Assembly (NCBI GenBank): GCA_017965125.1
Contig: JAGCQO010000099.1
Span: 1-23,738 of the forward strand
Origin: Paludibacteraceae bacterium
GTDB taxonomy: Bacteria > Bacteroidota > Bacteroidia > Bacteroidales > Paludibacteraceae
DNA length: 23,738 bases
Direction: 5' to 3'
Shown here: positions 1 to 7,599 of the stretch, piece after piece
Position numbering within the stretch: position 1 is the first letter of the stretch
Layout of the letters: each line of letters begins with the position of its first letter
The notes under the pieces: generated by a model
The model's database searches: none
What the model was told of the DNA's origin: nothing
Seen by the model: the letters and a program-made list of their open reading frames with translations, nothing else
Made by a program: the position numbers and the translations under genes

Positions 1-230
1 TATAAATTCTAAAAATTATAAACAAAACCAAGTCTACTTTTCACGGCAACTAATATACAACGAAACACCCATGACTTTTATTGCGGCAATCTCATCAGTG
101 GTTTACACCCCTGCCTATAATATATCGTCCTTTCTGGACCACAAATGAGCATAACCCCCAAGGGGCGGAATAGCATAGACACGAGTGTGAGTCCGGTCGC
201 CGTGAGGTGGGGGATTTTTTGAGAAAATAA
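1..230. other. Gene-poor region with a candidate structured RNA element
   Basis: No convincing protein-coding gene is present. Open frames here are short or are out-of-frame extensions of the neighbouring DUF2023 gene. The first 60 bases are AT-rich. Bases 150-220 are G/C-rich and can form nested helices on the plus strand: CCCCC (155-159) with GGGGG (209-213), GGCG (164-167) with CGCC (198-201), and CAC (180-182) with GTG (187-189). The outer helix is followed by A and six T (214-220), which looks like an intrinsic terminator. This could be the 3' end of a small RNA or a degenerate repeat. I recognise no Rfam family, and the helices were found by eye without energy calculation. Confidence 0.3.
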
Positions 231-260
231 AACCGCTGCACTTTGTGGGGTACAGCGGCT
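227..260 (-). terminator. Terminator of the DUF2023 transcript
   Basis: CCGCTG (233-238) and CAGCGG (253-258) form a GC-rich stem. On the minus strand it gains a G-U and an A-U pair at its base and is followed by a T-rich tract (TTTTATTTT). It lies about 50 bases past the DUF2023 stop codon. The plus strand also has a T-run at 265-272, so weak activity in both directions is possible. Confidence 0.6.
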
Positions 261-307
261 TTGTCGTTTTTTATAGGTCGGGGGTTTGTAACGATGTGAC
301 TTCTGCT

Positions 308-655
308 TTACGCAATCCTCATTTTCGGAAGCTCCTCGTTCTGGAGTTTTTTGAGCAGTCGGGTGCATTGCTGTTTCTTGTCGTAGCCGAGCAGTGTGCC
401 GAGTATGAAGTCCTCTGCTGGAGTCAGTTCGTTGAGGCTTTTGTCGGCGACGATGCGCTTTATCACTTCCACACACTCGTCCGCTCCGAAGAAGACGTTT
501 ATTTTCTTCGCGTTGACCACCTGGATGTAGTATTTTATGTGGTTGCTTCTCAGTTTGCACTCCGCCTTTTCTCTGTTTGAGGCGTTCATGGTGTGCAGCA
601 CGAGGTTGCGCAGTCCCTTGTTGTATTCGTATATGTGATGTGCAAGAACTTCCAT
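308..655 (-). CDS. DUF2023 family protein
   Basis: A 115-residue soluble protein with no signal peptide or membrane segment. The N-terminal block (AHHIYEYNKGLRNLVLHT, residues 5-22) and the overall length match the DUF2023 family of small Bacteroidales proteins. Its function is unknown. From memory, homologues are often encoded beside a flavodoxin gene; no flavodoxin is visible here, though the window ends 307 bases downstream. The middle (residues 40-60) alternates beta-like and helical stretches, suggesting a small alpha/beta fold. It starts with ATG at 655 and appears to be transcribed alone, from a promoter near 854-885 to a terminator near 233-258. The family call rests on sequence pattern, not on a search. 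Confidence 0.8.
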   Translation of the reverse strand: MEVLAHHIYEYNKGLRNLVLHTMNASNREKAECKLRSNHIKYYIQVVNAKKINVFFGADECVEVIKRIVADKSLNELTPAEDFILGTLLGYDKKQQCTRLLKKLQNEELPKMRIA

Positions 656-672
656 TTCTTCTTTTCTTAGGT

Positions 673-724
673 GTTAAGGAAAAGGAAGCCTCCTCGTGTT
701 GGTGAAGGAGGCTCTCTCCTTAAC
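673..724. repeat. Two-tier inverted repeat (hairpin)
   Basis: Two perfectly paired 8-bp arms are nested: GTTAAGGA/TCCTTAAC outside and AGCCTCCT/AGGAGGCT inside. An asymmetric internal loop (681-686 and 714-716) separates them, and an 11-base apical loop closes the structure. There is no T-run on either side, so it does not look like a simple intrinsic terminator. Confidence 0.65.
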
Positions 725-740
725 GAATAAAACCAATCAA
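725..740. repeat. Direct repeat copy A, GAATAAAACCAATCAA
   Basis: This 16-base unit differs by one base from a second copy 79 bases further on (804-819). On the transcribed minus strand it reads TTGATTGGTTTTATTC. Both copies lie in the presumed DUF2023 leader. They could be a protein-binding site pair or a repeated RNA motif. Confidence 0.55.
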
Positions 741-803
741 CTTCTTTAAACAGGAAACGCAAATGGCAAAAATGCGTTCTGCTAAAAGGGGAAATGTCCA
801 AAG

Positions 804-819
804 GAATTAAACCAATCAA
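804..819. repeat. Direct repeat copy B, GAATTAAACCAATCAA
   Basis: Second copy of the 16-base unit at 725-740, with 15 of 16 bases identical. It sits between the arms of a small inverted repeat (GGAATT 803-808 and AATTCC 822-827), so the unit would be largely in the loop of that hairpin. Confidence 0.55.
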
Positions 820-853
820 AAAATTCCGCTTGTTCCCTTAAAATTTTCACTTG

Positions 854-885
854 CAAAGTTACCGTCGGCTGACGATTGCGGCAAT
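854..885 (-). promoter_or_regulatory. Bacteroidota-type promoter for DUF2023
   Basis: On the minus strand, TAACTTTG (861 down to 854) matches the -7 consensus TAnnTTTG exactly. ATTG (885 down to 882) lies 20 bases upstream as a one-mismatch -33 box. Transcription would start near 847, giving an untranslated leader of about 190 nt before the DUF2023 ATG. Confidence 0.5.
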
Positions 886-934
886 CCTAAAAAATGGGGA
901 TTTTGGGAAGTCTGTATTACCAATAATGATGATG

Positions 935-962
935 AAAAAAAGGCGAGGATTGTGTCCTCGCC
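935..962 (-). terminator. Terminator of the pdxA transcript
   Basis: A perfect 8-bp stem, GGCGAGGA (942-949) with TCCTCGCC (955-962), and a five-base loop are followed on the minus strand by seven T (complement of 935-941). It starts 14 bases past the pdxA stop codon and is the clearest intrinsic terminator of the long minus-strand run. Confidence 0.9.
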
Positions 963-976
963 CTTGTTCTGTGCCT

Positions 977-1984
977 TTACTGAAGAGGCTTTTTGTTCGC
1001 CTCGTCGTAGTTTCTTCTGTTTTTTATTATGTCAACCGCGAGGTAGATGGCGTTTCTGAACGATTCTTCAGAGGCTTCGTTCTTGCCTGCGATTTCGTAT
1101 TCTATTCCGCGTATTGGCGCTGTTCTTATGACAGGCAGGTTGGATGTGTAGTTCACTCCAGCGTCCATCGATATGGCGTTGAACGCTATCTGTCCCTGGT
1201 CGTGATACATGGCGAGGATGGCGTCGTAGCGTGTGAATTCCTTCGAGCGGAACATCAGGCTTGCGATGTGCGGGCCGAAGCAGAGCAGTCCCTCGTCGTT
1301 CAGGCGCTTCACTGCTGGGCGTATGATGTTCTCCTCTTCGTCCTGTATCGTAGGGTTGAGCGCGAGTATGGCGATGCGTGGCTTTGCGATTGTGAAGTCG
1401 CGGCGCAGTGTCTCGTTTATCTGTTTCGCTTTCTTTATAATCAGTTCCTGCGACAGGGTCTTAGACACTTCCGACAGTGCTATGTGTCCCGTTGCTGTAG
1501 CCACTTTCATTATTTCGTTGACGAGCAGTGGGAGCGCTTCGCCTCCGGTGCTTTCCTGCAGGTAGATGCTGTGTCCTTTGAAAGGCAGTTCGTTTTCTGC
1601 GTAGGCCTCACGGTTGATAGGTGCAGTGACCATTGCGTCTATTTTGTTGTTTTTCGCGTCATCGACCATGGTCTGGAACGCAGACAGAGCGGCTTTGCAT
1701 GCCTCTGGCGTAGCTCTTGCGATGTCCACTTTCAGGTCTTCGTCGGATGTGTTTATGATGTTTATCTTTTTAGCTGAAGCGTCGGCTGCGTCGGAGATCT
1801 GGTTGAGGTTGAGGTTCTGCAGTTCAAGGTTTTTTCTGTAGAATGCGGCAGCCTTAGGTGAGCCGTAGATTACAGGTGTGCAGATGTCCAGTATCATCGG
1901 GTCGGACAGTGTTTTGAGTATCATTTCCAGTCCGATGCCGTTGACGTCTCCTTGCGATATTCCTATGATAGGTAGTTTGTCCAT
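977..1984 (-). CDS. pdxA: Divergent PdxA-family dehydrogenase
   Basis: A 335-residue homologue of 4-hydroxythreonine-4-phosphate dehydrogenase, the NAD-dependent metalloenzyme of DXP-dependent vitamin B6 synthesis. Family landmarks are present: QGDVNGIG (11-18), VTAPINR (119-125), GH (137-138), TGHIALSE (165-172), MYHDQG (259-264) and the C-terminal AGKNEASEESF. Two of the three divalent-metal histidines are seen (H167 and H261). The third, in the usual LNPHAGE motif, is replaced: the sequence reads LNPTIQD with T212. The usual HGTA motif near the C terminus reads RGIE (R292). Length is normal and the frame intact, so it is not a simple pseudogene. It lies 31 bases after the DUF4837 gene, probably in the same transcript, and ends at a strong terminator. 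PdxA is the best name, but the substrate or activity may have changed. Confidence 0.8.
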   Translation of the reverse strand: MDKLPIIGISQGDVNGIGLEMILKTLSDPMILDICTPVIYGSPKAAAFYRKNLELQNLNLNQISDAADASAKKINIINTSDEDLKVDIARATPEACKAALSAFQTMVDDAKNNKIDAMVTAPINREAYAENELPFKGHSIYLQESTGGEALPLLVNEIMKVATATGHIALSEVSKTLSQELIIKKAKQINETLRRDFTIAKPRIAILALNPTIQDEEENIIRPAVKRLNDEGLLCFGPHIASLMFRSKEFTRYDAILAMYHDQGQIAFNAISMDAGVNYTSNLPVIRTAPIRGIEYEIAGKNEASEESFRNAIYLAVDIIKNRRNYDEANKKPLQ

Positions 1985-2015
1985 AATTTTTTTTATTGTT
2001 GTTCTGTGTTTATTC

Positions 2016-3047
2016 TTATTTGTTGGCTGTGACGGTGATGTCGTCTGCGTATTCTGGCATTTTCACTGTCTGCAGCACAGCTTCCATTCTTCTTATGAGG
2101 TTGCGCTTGTTCTTTTGTGGCGCGTAAACGAATCCCTCTACTGTCACGATGCGCTGGTGCAGCTGGTCGATGCTTGTGTGCGAGATGTAAGGACCGCCCA
2201 TCATGCTTTTGCCATAGACTCTCCAGAGTCCGGTTATCTGTGCGCAGTATTTTCCGTTTTTGTTTATGTCTTTTTTGATAGGGAAGTCGTACTTTGTCTC
2301 GGTGCCCATGTATGAGCCGTCCACTGGTCCAGGTATCAGCTTGCGGCAGACAGAGTCGCGTCTTGCCATCAGTGAGTCGAGTGTCAGTTGCGCCTTGTCG
2401 GTGTATGGGTACGAGTAGATGATCAGGTCGGTTCTGGCCTCAGTGGCGCCGCTCGACAGCCAAAGGGCGTTTATCGATGCGTCTTTCTTGTACTTTGTTA
2501 TTTCCGTTGGCACCTTTATTTGTATGTTGAACTGCTCGTAAACCATGTTCTCGAGCTGTGCGTTGCTCTGTTTGTATATGAAGTCCTTCTCGCGGTTGAG
2601 CTCGGCTTGCACGAAGTAGTTCAGTATCTCCTGACCTCTTCTTTCTATCAGGCTTTGCAACGAGTCGGCCGTCGGTGCCACGATTTTCGCCACAGACTGC
2701 GGCTTTGCCCATTTGTTCTGTGAGAAAGCTATGGCGGTGCGCTTGTATTTCTTCGCGTTTATGTCAACGATGAGTATGTTTCTTGTAGGCTTCAGCATGG
2801 AGTTGAAGTCGGAAGGGTCGCACTTGGAAGTCGAGAAGTACGGCTCTTTCTGCGGCATCGACGGCATGTCTTTCTCCAGCAGTCCGAACAGTTCCTTGCC
2901 GCATGTCGTGTTCCACATGCTTTTGTCGGCCACGACCAACAGCTCGTACGGCGCGCCGTTTATCGAAGAAAGAAAGCGGCCTTTCTCGCATCCCGAAAGC
3001 AGGATGAGTGAGATGGCTGCGATTATTGTGAATATGCGTGTTTTCAT
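2016..3047 (-). CDS. DUF4837 family lipoprotein
   Basis: A 343-residue predicted lipoprotein. The N terminus has a short basic start, a hydrophobic stretch and the lipobox LLSGC with the lipidated cysteine at residue 20. The mature part begins with EKGRFLSS and has no further membrane segment. Features recalling the DUF4837 family of Bacteroidota are the early YELLVVADKSMW segment, the central alternating hydrophobic region, and the Trp/Gly-rich stretch TGLWRVYGKSMMGGPYISH in the C-terminal third, followed by TVEGFVYAPQKNKR. The function is unknown. A perfect -7 box sits just upstream (3069-3076), so this gene and pdxA (31 bases on) can be transcribed separately from rlmN. The acidic residue right after the lipidated cysteine does not give the usual Bacteroidota surface-export signal, so a periplasm-facing location is my guess. 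Confidence 0.8.
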   Translation of the reverse strand: MKTRIFTIIAAISLILLSGCEKGRFLSSINGAPYELLVVADKSMWNTTCGKELFGLLEKDMPSMPQKEPYFSTSKCDPSDFNSMLKPTRNILIVDINAKKYKRTAIAFSQNKWAKPQSVAKIVAPTADSLQSLIERRGQEILNYFVQAELNREKDFIYKQSNAQLENMVYEQFNIQIKVPTEITKYKKDASINALWLSSGATEARTDLIIYSYPYTDKAQLTLDSLMARRDSVCRKLIPGPVDGSYMGTETKYDFPIKKDINKNGKYCAQITGLWRVYGKSMMGGPYISHTSIDQLHQRIVTVEGFVYAPQKNKRNLIRRMEAVLQTVKMPEYADDITVTANK

Positions 3048-3068
3048 TTTCGTCGGGGATTAATTCTC

Positions 3069-3076
3069 CAAATGTA
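3069..3076 (-). promoter_or_regulatory. -7 promoter element upstream of DUF4837-pdxA
   Basis: The minus strand reads TACATTTG, a perfect match to the Bacteroidota -7 box TAnnTTTG. It is 22 bases before the DUF4837 start, in the 56-base gap after rlmN. No good TTTG lies 19-21 bases further upstream, so the -33 box is weak. It would be an internal promoter for DUF4837 and pdxA. Confidence 0.45.
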
Positions 3077-3103
3077 CGAAAAAATACATGTGTTTCTTCA
3101 TGT

Positions 3104-4123
3104 TTATAGCTGCTCGCTTTCTTTTGTAGAAAGAAGTCCGCAAGCTGCGTCGATGTCCTCGCCTCTGGATTTTCTTATTGTGGCTGTTATACCGTTGTCG
3201 TTCAGATAGTCGCGGAAGACGATGGCGCTGTCGTTGTCGGCGCGTTTGAGCTCAGTGTTGGCTGACTGGTGGTAGCGTATGATGTTCACCCGGCACTCGA
3301 ATCCCTTCAGCAGTCGCACTAATGCTGCGGCATGGCGCATTGTGTTGTTCACGTTCTGTATGAGTGTGTATTCGAACGAGACTCTTCTTTGGTGCGAGAA
3401 GTCGTATTTGCGCAGCTCGGCCACGATGTCGTTTATCGGGTATGCCTTTTCTGTCGGCATTATGGCGGCACGCTCGGTGCTTATCGGGTTGTGCAGCGAC
3501 ACGGCGATGTGGCATTGCGATTCCTTCAGGAAAATCCTCATGGCTGGGATTATTCCGACGGTCGAGACGGTGATTCTCTTTGGCGACCATGCCAGTCCGT
3601 ATTCCTTTGTCAGTATGTCGATGGACTTGAGGACGTTAGTGAGGTTGTCCATCGGCTCGCCCATGCCCATATAGACTATGTTCGTCAGTTTGCTCGAGTC
3701 GGGGATCGACAGCACCTGGTTTATAATGTCGGCCGAGTCTAAGTGTCCGTGGAAACCCATCTTGCCGGTGGAGCAGAACGAGCAGTTCATCTTGCATCCC
3801 ACTTGACACGAAACGCACAGCGTCGCTCTGTCTTCCTCTGGTATGTAAACCGATTCGATAAGTCCGTTGTCGGTCCTGAAAAGATATTTCTTTGTGCCGT
3901 CCTTTGATATTGCCTCTTTTATTGGCTCATGGAGACCTATCTCATATTTGCTTTTCAGCAGCTCACGGTTTTTCTGTGAGATGTTGGTCATGGAGTCGAT
4001 GTCGGTGACTCGTTTTTTGTAAAGCCAGTCTGCGATTTGTTTTGCAGAAAAAGAAGGAAGACCCAAGTCACTGACAAGGGTCTTCAATTCTTCAAGAGTT
4101 TTTCCTAATAATTTTTCCGCCAT
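3104..4123 (-). CDS. rlmN: Dual-specificity RNA methyltransferase RlmN
   Basis: A 339-residue radical SAM enzyme that methylates C2 of A2503 in 23S rRNA and, in many bacteria, A37 of some tRNAs. The radical SAM cluster cysteines are C110, C114 and C117 (CxxxCxxC, read as CKMNCSFC). The two cysteines of the RlmN mechanism are also present: C103 in RATLCVSC, seven residues before the cluster, and C328 in the C-terminal DIDAACGLL. The GEPMDN motif (GMGEPMDNLTNV) is present, as is an N-terminal accessory helical domain. All catalytic positions are intact and the length is normal. The ATG at 4123 lies 17 bases past the stop of the PPIase gene, so it probably shares that transcript. A 56-base gap with its own -7 box separates it from the next gene. 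Confidence 0.96.
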   Translation of the reverse strand: MAEKLLGKTLEELKTLVSDLGLPSFSAKQIADWLYKKRVTDIDSMTNISQKNRELLKSKYEIGLHEPIKEAISKDGTKKYLFRTDNGLIESVYIPEEDRATLCVSCQVGCKMNCSFCSTGKMGFHGHLDSADIINQVLSIPDSSKLTNIVYMGMGEPMDNLTNVLKSIDILTKEYGLAWSPKRITVSTVGIIPAMRIFLKESQCHIAVSLHNPISTERAAIMPTEKAYPINDIVAELRKYDFSHQRRVSFEYTLIQNVNNTMRHAAALVRLLKGFECRVNIIRYHQSANTELKRADNDSAIVFRDYLNDNGITATIRKSRGEDIDAACGLLSTKESEQL

Positions 4124-4140
4124 TAAGGAAAGATTATGTA

Positions 4141-6267
4141 TTAATAGAAGTTCTTTCTATTGTCAACTATTTCGTTGTTGTCTATAAGCGCATCTACTGA
4201 ACGATAAACTGAGTAAAGCTGTCTTGTTGTGATAGCCTGCAGCTCAGCCTTCTCGTCTAACTTGTTTGTAGAAGGAACCTGCTTTGTCACGTTCACTACG
4301 TAAACACCCTGGTTGCCCTTGATTGGCTTAGAAACCTGTCCCTGCTTGCCAAGTGCGATAGCAGCTATGACTGATGGCTCGAAACCAACCTTTGCGATTG
4401 AAGTAGAAGCGAAGTTGATCTGGTTTGCAGAGTCAACGCTCAGCTGTAACTTAGCTGCGAGTGCGTTGAGGTCTTTTGCACCGTCAAGTTCCTTTGTCAG
4501 GATCTCAGCCTTCTTGTCGCGGAGCACGAGGTACTTGATCTGGTCTTTCACCTCGTCGTTAGCCAATGTTCTGTATCCCTTAGGCTCGATGTCCTTCAGT
4601 GATGCTACGATGAAGTAGTTGCCACACTCGTACACGTCAGAAACAGCGCCCTTCTCTGTGTTCTCGTTGAATGCCCATTGGATGATTGATCTTGAGTTCT
4701 CGAGGTTCTGCAGGTTAGGCAGGTTGGCTGTCAATGTTGTGTAAGGGTAGATGTTGTATCCGTTCTTCTTCGCGTTAGCCTCGAATGCGGCTACGTCTTT
4801 GCTTGAACCGGCGAAGCCCTTTGCGAGGTTGAAGTTCTTGGCTGTTGTCTCCTTGCTTGGAGCGACCTCAGACTCGATAATCGCGAGCTTTGCCTTTCTT
4901 ACAGCCTTTGTTCTGTCTGTGATTTGGATAATCTGTATTGCGTTTGACTCCTCCTTGAACTGGAAGTTCACGTTGTTAGGGTGTGAGTTCAAAGCGCTCA
5001 ACAACTTGTCGTTGTCGATCTGTGCTGTGAGTATCCATCCCGCGTCGCCGCCGTTCTGTGCTGTCTGCTGCATCTTAGAGTATTTCTTTGCGAGTGCAGC
5101 GAAGTCTGCTCCGCCGTTCAACGCGTTCAATACGCTGTCTGCAAGTGTCTTTGTTGCTACAGAGTCGTTCTCGGCTATGACGATATGCTTGATTCTGATT
5201 GAGTCTGGTGAAGAAATCGTGTTGTCGATGATTCTTGCCATCTTGTATGATGAACCGTAGAGCTTAGGTCCAGAAACCTCGCCGTTCTTTCCTGAGAATG
5301 CGAACTCTCTGAAGTTAGGGTCGAGCATGTTGGCAGAAAGAGCCACGTTGTTGACCTTGCCGCCGTTCATGTTTGTGAACTCTGCGATTTCTGTTGTTGT
5401 AGTGAACTCAGGAACGAGCTTGTTGATGAACTCTGCTGCTTTCTTGTCGTCGTCGGCAGAAGGCTCGTTGGCGAACACTACGAACTCGAGGCTTCTCAAC
5501 TCCTCGTTGATTTTCAACGCTGCCTTTACCTCGTCATATTTCTTCTGGATGTCGGCGTCGCTTACGCTAACCTTGTCATCTGAGATTGAAGAATATGGCT
5601 TGTAGATGTAAAGCGCGTCGTTTGTGTTCTTCTTTGACTCGAATTCCATCTTAGCCTCGAGCTTGTTTGCGTTCACACCTTTAGAAAGGAGAGTCAGGTA
5701 CTTTCTCTCAAGTCTTGAGTTGTAAACCTCCTTCTCGAAGTAGTTCCAGTAGTTAGAGAGAGTCTTGTAGTTCTCCATTTCCTCTGGAGTCGAAGGCTTC
5801 TGGTTGAGCCGGTTGAGTATGCCGATCAGACGGTTGTGGTCGAATTGTCCTGTCGCTGGGTCGGCGAAGATACGTCTTTGAGTTATGATTGGGTCTGGGT
5901 TGTTGCCCACAGTTGCCTCTTTGAGCTCGTCGTCGTTAACAGCGATGCCGATTTTCTCAGCCTCGTTCTGTATGAGTGTTGACTTCACGAGGTTCTGCCA
6001 TACGGTCTCTCTGATGTTGTAGTTCGTGCTCTCGTTTATCTCCGAACCTACCTCAATCTTGTAAACCTCAGTTAGTTGCTCGATGAGAGACTGGTAATCC
6101 TGAATCTTAACGGCCTCACCGTTAATTTCACCCACGTTTTCTCTGTCCTTGTTAAGAATGCTTGAACTGTTATTTAAGAAATCACCGATGATGAATGCCA
6201 AAAGGGCCAGACCGATGATAATCAATAGAAAAACACCTTTGCTACGAATTCTTTCAAGTGTTGCCAT
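4141..6267 (-). CDS. SurA/PpiD-type peptidyl-prolyl isomerase
   Basis: A 708-residue membrane-anchored folding factor of the PpiD type. Residues 1-10 are basic, 11-30 form one transmembrane helix (GVFLLIIIGLALLAFIIGDF), and the rest should lie in the periplasm. Residues about 35-200 match the SurA N-terminal chaperone region. A parvulin rotamase core runs from about 355 to 430 (RIKHIVI at 358-364, then GADFAALAKKYS, then GGDAGWI). The C-terminal third has a second, weaker PPIase-like stretch and no extra membrane segment. The likely role is folding exported proteins, including outer-membrane barrels. It follows the CNNM gene after 66 bases with no recognisable promoter, in an operon with lptC and a barrel protein, which fits envelope assembly. 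Isoleucine codons are mostly ATC/ATT with few ATA, unlike tamB, which suggests high expression. Confidence 0.92.
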   Translation of the reverse strand: MATLERIRSKGVFLLIIIGLALLAFIIGDFLNNSSSILNKDRENVGEINGEAVKIQDYQSLIEQLTEVYKIEVGSEINESTNYNIRETVWQNLVKSTLIQNEAEKIGIAVNDDELKEATVGNNPDPIITQRRIFADPATGQFDHNRLIGILNRLNQKPSTPEEMENYKTLSNYWNYFEKEVYNSRLERKYLTLLSKGVNANKLEAKMEFESKKNTNDALYIYKPYSSISDDKVSVSDADIQKKYDEVKAALKINEELRSLEFVVFANEPSADDDKKAAEFINKLVPEFTTTTEIAEFTNMNGGKVNNVALSANMLDPNFREFAFSGKNGEVSGPKLYGSSYKMARIIDNTISSPDSIRIKHIVIAENDSVATKTLADSVLNALNGGADFAALAKKYSKMQQTAQNGGDAGWILTAQIDNDKLLSALNSHPNNVNFQFKEESNAIQIIQITDRTKAVRKAKLAIIESEVAPSKETTAKNFNLAKGFAGSSKDVAAFEANAKKNGYNIYPYTTLTANLPNLQNLENSRSIIQWAFNENTEKGAVSDVYECGNYFIVASLKDIEPKGYRTLANDEVKDQIKYLVLRDKKAEILTKELDGAKDLNALAAKLQLSVDSANQINFASTSIAKVGFEPSVIAAIALGKQGQVSKPIKGNQGVYVVNVTKQVPSTNKLDEKAELQAITTRQLYSVYRSVDALIDNNEIVDNRKNFY

Positions 6268-6333
6268 AATTTTATTTAGTTTTTATTTATATTCTTTTGC
6301 GACGTGCGAAGATACTATATTTTTTTCGCTTTT

Positions 6334-7596
6334 CTAATCTTTGTCGTCAATCTTTTTAAGGTCAACAAGTTCAATTTTATTGCTTGTCATTTTCAGGATC
6401 TTGATCTTGAAATGGTCGATTATAATCTCGTCGTTGACCATTGGGAAATTCTGGATTTTGTTCAGTATGTAGCCCGCGATTGTCACGTAGTCGTCGCTTT
6501 CTGGTATGTCGAGCGAGAACTGCTGGTTTATGCTGTCAATCTCCATTCTGCCGGAGAAGATGAATTCATTCGGATTTATCATTTTGCCGACGAGGTGCTT
6601 GTTGTCATGCTCGTCCTCTATCTCGCCCACGATTTCCTCGACGATGTCCTCTCGCGTCACGATGCCGGCTGTTCCGCCGAACTCGTCCACAACGACGGCC
6701 ATGCTCCTCTTCTCCTTGATGAGTCGCCCCATCAGGTGGTTGGCCGACATGGTCTCAGGCACGATTGGTATCGGGATTATGTGCTTGCGCCATTCCTGTG
6801 CGTTCTTGAATATCTCGGATGTGTGTATGTATCCGAGGATGTTGTCGATATTGTCGTGGTAAATGATGATTTTCGACAGCCCCGACTCGATGAACTTGTT
6901 CTTCAACTCCTCCAGTGTCGTCGTGTCTTCCAGCGCCACCATTTCGTTGCGAGGAATCATGCAGTCCTTTATCTTGACGTTGCTGAAGTCAAGCGCGTTC
7001 TTGAAGTATATCACCTCAGAGTCAACATCCTCCTCGACGTGGTCCATGTTCTCCTGGAACCAGTAGTTGAGGTCGGCGCGCGAGAATGTCTTTGAGCGCT
7101 GCTCGTTCTTTTTCATGCCGAAAGCCTTGAGCAGCAGCATGGAAATGAATGTCGTGAACTTTGAGATAGGATAAAGCACGATGTAGAAAATCCAGATCGG
7201 GATTGAGAAAATGCTCAGCCACAAATTCGGATTTATCCTGAATATCGTTTTAGGCAGGAACTCGCCTGTGAAAAGTACGATGGCGGTCGAAATCACAGTC
7301 TGAAGCAGTGTCAGCACGACCTTGTTGTCGCTTATCGCGGCAAGCGGCTCCTCCAGAACGAGCGCCATCTCGATACCGTATATAACTATGGCGATGTTGT
7401 TGCCGACTAAAATGGTGGAGATGAACTGCTGCGGATTCTTGAAAAGGAATGAGATAATGGTTGTTGTTATTGTCTTTTTCTGCTTGTCTATCTCGAACTT
7501 CAGCCTGTCTGCCGAGACGAAAGCTATCTCCATACCAGAGAAGAATCCCGATAGCAGCAATGTGATGATTATTAAGACAATAGTGTGAATTTCCAT
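6334..7596 (-). CDS. CNNM/CBS-domain membrane protein (HlyC/CorC, GldE-like)
   Basis: A 420-residue membrane protein with the layout CNNM (DUF21), CBS pair, CorC_HlyC. Residues 1-180 hold about four hydrophobic segments, including [19 protein letters not shown] near the N terminus and [12 protein letters not shown] near 108-119. The CBS pair spans roughly 205-335 and ends in the family signature [20 protein letters not shown]. The last 80 residues form the CorC-type domain. Homologues act in Mg2+ or other cation transport; the Bacteroidota form resembles GldE, linked to gliding and type IX secretion in flavobacteria. No other gliding genes are seen here. It starts 3 bases after the lptC stop codon and is clearly cotranscribed with it. 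The link to LPS and barrel genes is conserved-looking but unexplained. Confidence 0.9.
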   Translation of the reverse strand: MEIHTIVLIIITLLLSGFFSGMEIAFVSADRLKFEIDKQKKTITTTIISFLFKNPQQFISTILVGNNIAIVIYGIEMALVLEEPLAAISDNKVVLTLLQTVISTAIVLFTGEFLPKTIFRINPNLWLSIFSIPIWIFYIVLYPISKFTTFISMLLLKAFGMKKNEQRSKTFSRADLNYWFQENMDHVEEDVDSEVIYFKNALDFSNVKIKDCMIPRNEMVALEDTTTLEELKNKFIESGLSKIIIYHDNIDNILGYIHTSEIFKNAQEWRKHIIPIPIVPETMSANHLMGRLIKEKRSMAVVVDEFGGTAGIVTREDIVEEIVGEIEDEHDNKHLVGKMINPNEFIFSGRMEIDSINQQFSLDIPESDDYVTIAGYILNKIQNFPMVNDEIIIDHFKIKILKMTSNKIELVDLKKIDDKD

Positions 7597-7599
7597 CTT

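Larger units (their letters stand above)
656..853 (-). promoter_or_regulatory. Long structured 5' leader of DUF2023 (candidate)
   Basis: This gene-free stretch lies between the predicted promoter (854-885) and the DUF2023 start. It holds a large imperfect hairpin: outer stem GTTAAGGA (673-680) with TCCTTAAC (717-724), inner stem AGCCTCCT (687-694) with AGGAGGCT (706-713). It also has smaller inverted repeats (AACGCA 756-761 with TGCGTT 773-778; GGAATT 803-808 with AATTCC 822-827) and a 16-base direct repeat at 725-740 and 804-819. The large hairpin ends about 18 bases before the DUF2023 ATG, so it could affect translation. No known riboswitch class was recognised. Confidence 0.4.

Noticed and set aside
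78..560. 160-codon open frame on the minus strand overlapping DUF2023
   Set aside because: It runs out of frame through DUF2023, its composition is low in hydrophobics and rich in Arg/Gln/Thr, and DUF2023 has a family match with promoter and terminator.
851..1777. 308-codon plus-strand frame opposite pdxA
   Set aside because: Its composition (Cys/Val/Tyr/Phe-rich) is that of an antisense shadow, and the pdxA frame has family motifs throughout.
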